A DNA stretch of 64,000 nt, from positions 1,922,001 to 1,986,000 of the forward strand of contig NZ_JBEGIK010000001.1 in assembly GCF_040675855.1 (NCBI RefSeq), in the 5' to 3' direction. Shown piece by piece: positions 58,322 through 64,000 of this stretch (position 1 is its first letter; each line of letters opens with the position of its first letter). This DNA is from Microbacterium sp. LWH3-1.2. Lineage in GTDB: Bacteria > Actinomycetota > Actinomycetes > Actinomycetales > Microbacteriaceae. A model generated the notes under the pieces. The model did not search any database. It was not told the DNA's origin and saw only the letters and a list, made by a program, of their open reading frames with translations. The translations under genes were made by a program, and so were the position numbers.

Positions 58322-59806
58322 GTGTCGACCCTCAGCGATCTCGTTTACGCCCAGGGCCGCTCCAGTGACGAGGACGTGGAGTGGCTGCACCGCCTCGCGG
58401 GGGACGGCCAGCTCCTCGCCGATCTGGCTTTCGCCGACATCGTGCTGTGGGTGCCGACATCGGATGACTCGTTCGTCGCCGTCGCGCACACGCGCCCGGG
58501 CGGCGCGGCCACCCTCTTCTACCGCGACATCGTCGGCGACCGCGTACGGCCGCAGTGGCGCACGCAGGTGCGCGAGGCGTTCCAGACCGGCCGCATCGTC
58601 GACTCGGCCTCGCCGGACTGGTTCGAAGAGACGCCCACGCGTGTGCGCGCTGTCCCGGTGGCCCGCAGGAGCGGGAAAGGGGCGACGGTGATCGGCGTGA
58701 TCACGCGCCACACCAACCTCGGCGAGGCGCGCACCCCCTCGAGGCAGCAGATCACCTTCAACGACTGCGCCGACGACCTGTTCGGCATGATCGCGTCGGG
58801 CGACTTCCCCGACCTGACGGCGCCGACCTCGCCGCGGCGCGGCGCACCGCGCGCGTCGGACGGCCTGGTGCGTCTCGACGTCGACGGCATCACGACGTTC
58901 GCGAGCCCCAACGCGCTGTCGGCGTTCAACCGGCTCGGCTTCGACGACGAGCTCGAGGGCGAGTCGCTGGTGGAGGTCGTGACGGGCATCCTCCCGACGA
59001 AGCGCCAGTTCGACGAGTCGCTGCCGGTCGTCGTCACCGGCCGCGCGCCGTGGCGCGCGGACCTCGAGGCCCGCGGCGTGACGGTCTCGCTGCGCACCAT
59101 CCCGCTGCGCGATCACGGCACGCGCATCGGCGCGATCGTGCTGTGCCGCGACGTGACCGAGATCCGCCACCAGGAGCAGGAGCTCATCACCAAGGACGCG
59201 ACGATCCGCGAGATCCACCACCGCGTCAAGAACAACCTGCAGACCGTCGCATCGCTCCTGCGGATACAGGCGCGCCGCTCGCACACCGAAGAGGCGCGCG
59301 ACGCTCTCACCCAGGCGATGCGGCGCGTGTCGGCCATCGCCGTCGTGCACGACACGCTCTCGGAGGGCCTCGCGCAGAACGTCGACTTCGACGAGGTGTT
59401 CGCGCGTGTGCTCAAGCTCGTCGCCGAGGTCGCCGCTGCGCCCAACACGCGCGCGAAGACCCACTCCACGGGCCGCTTCGGCACATTGCCCAGCGAGTAC
59501 GCCACGCCCCTCGCCCTCGCGCTCACCGAGCTCGTCACGAACGCCGTCGAGCACGGGCTCGCGGGGCAGGAGGGTGACGTCGAGATCATCGCGGAGCGCA
59601 CCGACGACCGCCTCGAGGTGCGCGTGCGCGACACCGGGTCCGGCCTGCCGGAAGGTCAGGTCGGCCGCGGCCTCGGCACGCAGATCGTGCGCACCCTGAT
59701 CCAGGGCGAGCTCGGTGGCACCATCGACTGGCACACCATCATGGGCAGCGGCACGGAGGTCACGATCGACATCCCGCTGCGCTACATCGAGCGCGCGAAG
59801 AGCTGA
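58322..59806 (+). CDS. pdtaS: Cytoplasmic sensor histidine kinase PdtaS
   Basis: This is a 494-residue soluble kinase: a GAF-like domain (residues ~20-165), a PAS-like domain (~180-285, RLDVDGITTFASPNALSAF), a HisKA_2 box IREIHHRVKNNLQTVASLLR with His299/His300, and an HATPase domain (LTELVTNAVEHGL, GRGLGTQIVRTL). It matches Mycobacterium PdtaS domain by domain. PdtaS phosphorylates PdtaR, an ANTAR RNA-binding regulator, in response to nitric oxide and metals. PdtaR is not in this window. As in M. tuberculosis, whiB1 is the next gene, convergent. Confidence 0.92.
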   Translation: MSTLSDLVYAQGRSSDEDVEWLHRLAGDGQLLADLAFADIVLWVPTSDDSFVAVAHTRPGGAATLFYRDIVGDRVRPQWRTQVREAFQTGRIVDSASPDWFEETPTRVRAVPVARRSGKGATVIGVITRHTNLGEARTPSRQQITFNDCADDLFGMIASGDFPDLTAPTSPRRGAPRASDGLVRLDVDGITTFASPNALSAFNRLGFDDELEGESLVEVVTGILPTKRQFDESLPVVVTGRAPWRADLEARGVTVSLRTIPLRDHGTRIGAIVLCRDVTEIRHQEQELITKDATIREIHHRVKNNLQTVASLLRIQARRSHTEEARDALTQAMRRVSAIAVVHDTLSEGLAQNVDFDEVFARVLKLVAEVAAAPNTRAKTHSTGRFGTLPSEYATPLALALTELVTNAVEHGLAGQEGDVEIIAERTDDRLEVRVRDTGSGLPEGQVGRGLGTQIVRTLIQGELGGTIDWHTIMGSGTEVTIDIPLRYIERAKS

Positions 59807-59813
59807 CAGCGAT

Positions 59814-59844
59814 GAGCGGATGCCGCTGGTCGCGGCATCCGCTC
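59814..59844. terminator. Hairpin between pdtaS and whiB1 built from GGATGC words
   Basis: GAGCGGATGCCGC (59814-59826) and GCGGCATCCGCTC (59832-59844) form a perfect 13-bp stem with a TGGTC loop. It lies between two convergent stops. Confidence 0.75.
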
Positions 59845-59870
59845 GATCGAAGCGCTGTGGGCGCCGGGTG

Positions 59871-60119
59871 TCAGGAGGCGCGGCGCGCGCGGGCGGCGCG
59901 CCGCTTGAGGGCGCGGCGCTCGTCCTCGGAGAGACCGCCCCACACGCCCGAGTCCTGGCCGGTCTCGAGGGCGTACTGCAGGCAGATCTCGGTGACGGTG
60001 CAGCGTGCGCACACCGACTTGGCCTTCTCGATCTGATCGACGGCGGGTCCGGTGTTCCCCACGGGGAAGAACAGTTCGGGGTCGACGGTCAGGCAGGCGG
60101 CCTTGTCGCGCCAGTCCAT
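59871..60119 (-). CDS. whiB1: WhiB-family nitric-oxide-sensing regulator WhiB1
   Basis: This 82-residue Wbl protein has Cys9, Cys37, Cys40 and Cys46, the same positions as in mycobacterial WhiB1, then GVWGGLSEDERRALKRR and a basic tail. The 4Fe-4S cluster reacts with nitric oxide and the protein binds the primary sigma factor; it is essential in M. tuberculosis. ATG 60119 has AAGGAGC ahead. The 247-bp region before it has no clear promoter that I can assign, though it must hold one for both this gene and the divergent membrane protein. Confidence 0.94.
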   Translation of the reverse strand: MDWRDKAACLTVDPELFFPVGNTGPAVDQIEKAKSVCARCTVTEICLQYALETGQDSGVWGGLSEDERRALKRRAARARRAS

Positions 60120-60366
60120 GGTGGTGCTCCTTGTGACAGAGGGGGTGGGGAATAGAGGTCCGGTTCGGGTCCGGTACCCTGTGGGATGTGCGAGAGGATC
60201 TCGCCCCACGTCGCTGTGGGAGCACACGGCTTCACCAATGGTCCCATAGCGGTTTACCTGAATCAAGGGTTGATCGGCGGGTTCGTGCAGGACTTGCTGA
60301 GTGTTCCCCGGGGGCTATGGAGGGATCGCACAAACCGCTGTCGGTGGAAGAAGGAGTCGACGGAGA

Positions 60367-60789
60367 ATGCGGACAAACATGTCCGGAAGGATCGCCGCGG
60401 TGCTGGTGGGACTCGAGGGACTCGGCATCGCCGCGCTCACGGTACGTGAGATCGTCGCGATCGCCTCGGGCGACACCGGATCGATCGAGAGTGCCATCGC
60501 GCTGGCGGTGCTCACGCTCGTCGGCGCCACCGCGGTCATCGCGTTCGCCTTCGCCATCTGGCGCGGCCAGTCGTGGGGCCGCTCGGGCGGCATCGTCACG
60601 CAGCTGCTGATCCTCGCCGTCGCCTTCGGCGCCGCCACCGGCGCCTTCGCCGACCCGGCGCTCGGGCTCGCGCTCGCGGTCCCCGCTCTGGTGGTGCTGG
60701 TGCTGCTCCTGATCGCCGTGCGCGACGCCGGACGCGCCGCGCGCCGCCAGCGCGACGAAGACGCCGGCCGGCATGCTCCGGGGGCGTAG
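60367..60789 (+). CDS. Small four-helix membrane protein
   Basis: The protein has 140 residues with four hydrophobic segments (IAAVLVGLEGLGIAALTV, AIALAVLTLVGATAVIAFAFA, IVTQLLILAVAFGAATGAFA, ALAVPALVVLVLLLIAV) and a short basic-acidic tail. There is no motif I recognise; similar proteins are common as hypotheticals in Actinobacteria. AAGGAG (60351-60356) supports ATG 60367; ATG 60379 is possible. It diverges from whiB1 and converges on bcp with a 15-bp gap. Confidence 0.75.
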   Translation: MRTNMSGRIAAVLVGLEGLGIAALTVREIVAIASGDTGSIESAIALAVLTLVGATAVIAFAFAIWRGQSWGRSGGIVTQLLILAVAFGAATGAFADPALGLALAVPALVVLVLLLIAVRDAGRAARRQRDEDAGRHAPGA

Positions 60790-60804
60790 CGCCCAGGAGC
60801 CGTC

Positions 60805-61275
60805 TCAGACGCCCAGGAGCGTCCGCACGCGGGCGACGTGACCGGTCGCCCGCACGTTGTACAGCGCGTGCGTGATGCGGCCCTTCTCGTCGATGACGAA
60901 CGTCGAGCGGATGACGCCCATGAACGTCTTGCCGTAGTTCACCTTCTCGCCCCACGCGGCGTACTTCTCGAGCACCTTGTGGCCGGGGTCGCTCAGCAGG
61001 TCGTAGGCGAGTCCGTCGCGCTCCCGGAACCGCCGGAGCTTCTCGGGCTCGTCGGGGGAGATGCCGAGCACCGTGTACCCGGCCGCCTGGAGCGGGGTGA
61101 GGCTGTCTCGGAAGTCGCACGCCTCCTTGGTGCAGCCCGGAGTCATCGCCGCGGGATAGAAGAACAGGATCACGCGTCCGCCCCGCAGGTCCTTGAGCGT
61201 CACCGCCTGCTCGTCCTGGTCGGGGAGCGTGAAGGCGGGAGCGAGGGAACCGGGTTCGAGGCGCGTCGTGGTCAC
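60805..61275 (-). CDS. bcp: Thioredoxin-dependent peroxiredoxin, Bcp/PrxQ type
   Basis: This 156-residue peroxiredoxin reduces hydrogen and organic peroxides. The peroxidatic Cys48 and the resolving Cys53, in TPGCTKEAC, are five apart, as in Bcp with an intramolecular disulfide. FYPAAMTPGC and the later RSTFVIDEKGRI are standard. The usual Pro before the catalytic Thr is read here as A-M-T, a small variation. GTG 61275 lies 9 bp after the rsgA stop, so it is the last gene of an aroA-rsgA-bcp run. Confidence 0.93.
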   Translation of the reverse strand: MTTTRLEPGSLAPAFTLPDQDEQAVTLKDLRGGRVILFFYPAAMTPGCTKEACDFRDSLTPLQAAGYTVLGISPDEPEKLRRFRERDGLAYDLLSDPGHKVLEKYAAWGEKVNYGKTFMGVIRSTFVIDEKGRITHALYNVRATGHVARVRTLLGV

Positions 61276-61284
61276 CGTTCCACT

Positions 61285-62364
61285 CTAGGTCGCGGTGTCC
61301 TGGGCCTTCTTCGCGAAGGTCTCGAGCAGGCGCTGCAGCGAGTCGAGGCGGGCGGCGCCGCCCGGGCCGAGCCGGCCGGCCTCGACGGCCTCGACGATGG
61401 CGCAGTCCGGCGCGTCCGGCAGGTGCGTGCAGCCGCGCGGGCACTCCTGGGCGATCTCGTCGAGATCGGTGAAGGCGCGGAGGATGTTGGCGGGATTCAC
61501 ATGGCCGAGGCCGAACGAACGCACGCCGGGGGTGTCGATGACCCAGCCGTTGCCCCGCGCTCCGCCGTCGAGCGCCGCTCCGTGGTAGCGCAGCGACACG
61601 GTCGAGCTCGAGGTGTGCCGCCCGCGTCCGGTCACGACGTTGACGTGGCCGGTGGCGCGCTTCGCATCGGGCACGAGCGCGTTGACGAGCGTCGACTTGC
61701 CGACGCCCGAGTGCCCGACGAACACCGTCGAGTGGCCGATGAGCGCCGCGCCGATCCGCTCGAGCGGCATCTCCTCGCGCCCGCTGGTGAACACCTCGAG
61801 GTCGAGGCCGTCGAAGTGCGCGAGGAACTCTGCAGGGTCTGCCAGGTCGGTCTTCGTCACGACGAGGAGAGGGCGGATGCCGGCATCCAGTGCTGCGACG
61901 AGGTATCGGTCGACGAGCCTCGGGCGCGGCTCCGGGTCGGCCGCCGCGACGACCACGAGCATCTGGTCGGCGTTGGCGACGATGACGCGCTCGACCTGGT
62001 CGGTGTCGTCGGCGCTGCGCCGCAGGAGCGAGGTGCGGTCCTCGATGCCGACGATGCGTGCGAGAGTGCCCTCGTCCCCTGATGCGTCGCCGACGACGCG
62101 GGCACGGTCGCCCGTGACGATCGGCGTCTTGCGCAGTTCGCGCGCGCGAGCGGCGAGCACGGTGCGCTCGGTCGGGAGGTCTTCGTCCACCAGCACGGTG
62201 TAGCGACCGCGGTCGACGCCGAGCACGCGCGCGATCTCGGCGTCGCTGTGCGCCGGACGGCGCTTGGTGCGAGGACGGTTCGCCTTCGGGTTCGGCCGTA
62301 CCCGGACGTCCGCCTCGTCGAACCCCGGTTCGTCGTCGTCCTCGAAGTCGTCGAGCCAGCTCAC
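61285..62364 (-). CDS. rsgA: Ribosome small-subunit GTPase RsgA
   Basis: RsgA checks and releases maturation factors from the 30S subunit. The 359-residue protein has an OB-fold N-terminus and a circularly permuted GTPase: G4 VVTKTDLAD comes before G1 GHSGVGKST and G3 DTPGVRSFG. A zinc knuckle CPRGCTHLPDAPDC near 310-325 follows. An extra acidic-basic N-terminal 40 residues is usual in Actinobacteria. GTG 62364 begins it, 86 bp after aroA; rsgA next to aroA is the common actinobacterial order. Confidence 0.94.
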   Translation of the reverse strand: MSWLDDFEDDDEPGFDEADVRVRPNPKANRPRTKRRPAHSDAEIARVLGVDRGRYTVLVDEDLPTERTVLAARARELRKTPIVTGDRARVVGDASGDEGTLARIVGIEDRTSLLRRSADDTDQVERVIVANADQMLVVVAAADPEPRPRLVDRYLVAALDAGIRPLLVVTKTDLADPAEFLAHFDGLDLEVFTSGREEMPLERIGAALIGHSTVFVGHSGVGKSTLVNALVPDAKRATGHVNVVTGRGRHTSSSTVSLRYHGAALDGGARGNGWVIDTPGVRSFGLGHVNPANILRAFTDLDEIAQECPRGCTHLPDAPDCAIVEAVEAGRLGPGGAARLDSLQRLLETFAKKAQDTAT

Positions 62365-62450
62365 GGTGTCGTCCCGCTCATCGGGTGATCCCGGGTCGGT
62401 TCACGCTGCTCATCCCGATCGCCCCGCGAACCCCTGCGCGCGCCGCCGTC

Positions 62451-63824
62451 TCACGAGGCGCGCATCGTCTCCTCGGAGAGCCCGCCCTCGGCGTGCTCGC
62501 CGTCGAGCATCCGCTGCCAGATCTGCGGGAACTCGGGCATCGTCTTGGCGGTCGTGCCGATGTCGTCGACCTCGACGCCGGGGACGGCCAGGCCGATGAG
62601 GGCGCCCGTCGTCGCCATGCGGTGGTCGTGGTACGCATGCCAGGTCCCGCCGTGGAGCGGGCGTGGCACGATGCGGATGCCGTCCGGCAGCTCCTCGGCC
62701 TCGCCGCCGAGGCTGCGCAGCTCCGCGACGAGGGCCGCGATGCGGTCGGTCTCATGGCCGCGGATGTGGCCGATGCCGTGCAGGGTGGATGGGGAGTCGG
62801 CGAAGGCCGCGAGCGCGAAGATCGTGGGGGTCAGCTCGCCCGCGGCGGACAGGTCGAGGTCGACGCCTTGGATCGCGGGACCCGCGGTCACGGTCAGGGA
62901 GCCCCCGCGGCGCACCGCGCGGGCGCCCATGAGGGAGAGGATCTCGGTCAGCATCGCACCGGGCTGGGTGGAGTGCGCGGGCCAGCCGGTGACCGAGACG
63001 GAGCCGCCCGCGACCATCGCGGCTGCGAGGAAGGGCGCCGCGTTCGACAGGTCGGGCTCGATCGCCACGTCCTTGCCGCGGATCGGGCCGGCAGGCACGA
63101 TCCACTCGCCGACACCGGGACGCTCGACGTGCACGCCGCGATGCCCGAGGGCCTCGACGGTCATGTCGATGTGCGGGATGCTCGGCAGCCGCTCGCCGGA
63201 GTGGCGCAGCTGCAGGCCGACGTCGAAGCGGGGCGCAGCGAGCAGGAGGCCCGACACGAACTGGCTCGACGCGCTGGCGTCGATCGTCACCTCGCCGCCG
63301 CGCACGTGACCGTGGCCGCGGATGATGAAGGGGAGCGCCCAGTGGCCGCCGTCGTCGATGTCGACCCCGACGTCGCGCAGCGCCGTGATCATGGCACCCA
63401 TCGGGCGGTGCAGCGCGCTCTCGTGCGCCGTAAGGGTGACGTCGCCGCGGGCGAAGCCGCCGAGGCCGGCGACGAAGCGCATGACGGTGCCCGCCTGGCC
63501 GCAGTCCACGACGGTGTCGCCGTGCAGCGGCCACACCGGCGTCACCTCGATGTCGTCGCCGTAGAGCCCGGTGCCCTCGACGAGCTCGATGCCGACGCCG
63601 AGCGAGCGCAGCGCATCGATCATGCGTGCGGAGTCGTCGGAGTGCAGCGGCGAGATCAGGCGGCTCGGTCCGTCGGCGAGTGCGGCGAGGATCAGCTCGC
63701 GATTCGTCAGCGATTTCGAGCCGGGGACGGTCACCGTGGCGTGCAGTGCGCCGTCCGCGACGGGCGCGGGCCAGTGACCGCGCTCGATCGGCGCGGAGGG
63801 CGGGGAATACGCGTCGGCTGTCAT
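62451..63824 (-). CDS. aroA: 3-phosphoshikimate 1-carboxyvinyltransferase (EPSP synthase)
   Basis: AroA joins phosphoenolpyruvate to shikimate 3-phosphate in aromatic amino acid synthesis. The 457-residue protein has the substrate loop VPGSKSLTNRELILAAL (Lys-Ser), CGQAGTVMRFVAGL, the SSQFVSGLLLA block and the late GHIRGHETDRIAALVAEL. The loop carries Gly-Gln-Ala-Gly-Thr where the common form is Gly-Asn-Ala-Gly-Thr, an actinobacterial variant. TAGGGT eight bases ahead of ATG 63824 is the probable -10. Confidence 0.95.
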   Translation of the reverse strand: MTADAYSPPSAPIERGHWPAPVADGALHATVTVPGSKSLTNRELILAALADGPSRLISPLHSDDSARMIDALRSLGVGIELVEGTGLYGDDIEVTPVWPLHGDTVVDCGQAGTVMRFVAGLGGFARGDVTLTAHESALHRPMGAMITALRDVGVDIDDGGHWALPFIIRGHGHVRGGEVTIDASASSQFVSGLLLAAPRFDVGLQLRHSGERLPSIPHIDMTVEALGHRGVHVERPGVGEWIVPAGPIRGKDVAIEPDLSNAAPFLAAAMVAGGSVSVTGWPAHSTQPGAMLTEILSLMGARAVRRGGSLTVTAGPAIQGVDLDLSAAGELTPTIFALAAFADSPSTLHGIGHIRGHETDRIAALVAELRSLGGEAEELPDGIRIVPRPLHGGTWHAYHDHRMATTGALIGLAVPGVEVDDIGTTAKTMPEFPQIWQRMLDGEHAEGGLSEETMRAS

Positions 63825-63847
63825 CGGGTTCTACCCTACTGAACCCG
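63825..63847 (-). promoter_or_regulatory. aroA -10 inside an inverted repeat
   Basis: CGGGTTC (63825-63831) and GAACCCG (63841-63847) flank a 9-bp centre that contains the minus-strand -10 TAGGGT (63838-63833). The dyad ends at the aroA start codon, so it could be an operator or a hairpin at the 5' end of the message. Confidence 0.45.
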
Positions 63848-63988
63848 GTGGGCACCAGCCGGGAGCAACCTACCGAGCGGAGCCGGATGTTCGCCACTCT
63901 CGAGCGCCTCGATCACGAGGCGCCCCTCCTGGCCGGGCGTGACGCGCACGTCTCAGGTCGTGTGCAAGAGCCCGCCGTAGACTGGCGC

Positions 63989-64000
63989 GTGATGAGCGAC
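63989..64000 (+). CDS. Possible start of a gene leaving the window (sigH expected by synteny)
   Basis: TAGACT (63978-63983) is followed after five bases by GTG 63989 and directly by in-frame ATG 63992, opening MSD. Only four codons are visible. In other Actinobacteria the gene diverging from aroA-rsgA is the stress sigma factor sigH, so this is a guess from position only. Between 63848 and 63977 I see no gene. Confidence 0.3.

Overview
The window is one continuous stretch of a high-GC actinobacterial chromosome, and the gene content points to Microbacteriaceae, most likely Microbacterium or a close relative. The pointers are two WhiB regulators, MtrA-MtrB-LpqB, PdtaS, DUF3499, an Rv3235-type protein, actinobacterial SecA order, and pervasive leaderless starts. 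About 50 protein genes are supported. I found no rRNA, tRNA, CRISPR array, insertion sequence or prophage.

Positions 1-10,700 (minus strand) form a cell-surface glycopolymer locus: two O-antigen-ligase-like membrane proteins, a double-domain CDP-alditol phosphotransferase, a phosphotransferase fused to a HAD-like domain, a fused CDP-ribitol synthase, and a GlfT-like glycosyltransferase cut by the window edge. By sampled lines the part below about 7.8 kb is near 63 % GC against about 72 % elsewhere. The locus probably builds a ribitol- or glycerol-phosphate wall polymer.

Positions 10,845-19,294 hold the conserved manA / whiB2 / membrane glycosyltransferase / DUF5719 / zincin-like / DUF3499 / ahcY neighbourhood. 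An RDD protein and a SpoIIM-like protein follow, diverging from a tiny shared promoter. Next comes a furA-katG and aquaporin block (21.3-25.1 kb), which appears to split a normally contiguous cluster. The rest of that cluster is an operon of DUF58, MoxR, DUF4350, DUF4129 and a repeat-bearing membrane protein on the minus strand, and mtrA-mtrB-lpqB-comF-hpf on the plus strand.

Between hpf and secA lie about 13 kb of extra genes: a coiled-coil protein, a SulP transporter, a DEAD-box helicase, and a six-gene PadR-controlled ABC export operon with a visible operator-promoter. After secA come alaA, small actinobacterial proteins, an orphan CpaB/CpaE-like pair, pdtaS, whiB1, and an aroA-rsgA-bcp operon. 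A gene that may be sigH starts at the right edge.

Features that run through the window are many 4-bp stop/start overlaps, -10 hexamers 5-7 nt from start codons (leaderless transcripts), GC-rich hairpins at gene ends, and a heavily used word GGATGC/GCATCC that also builds some of those hairpins.
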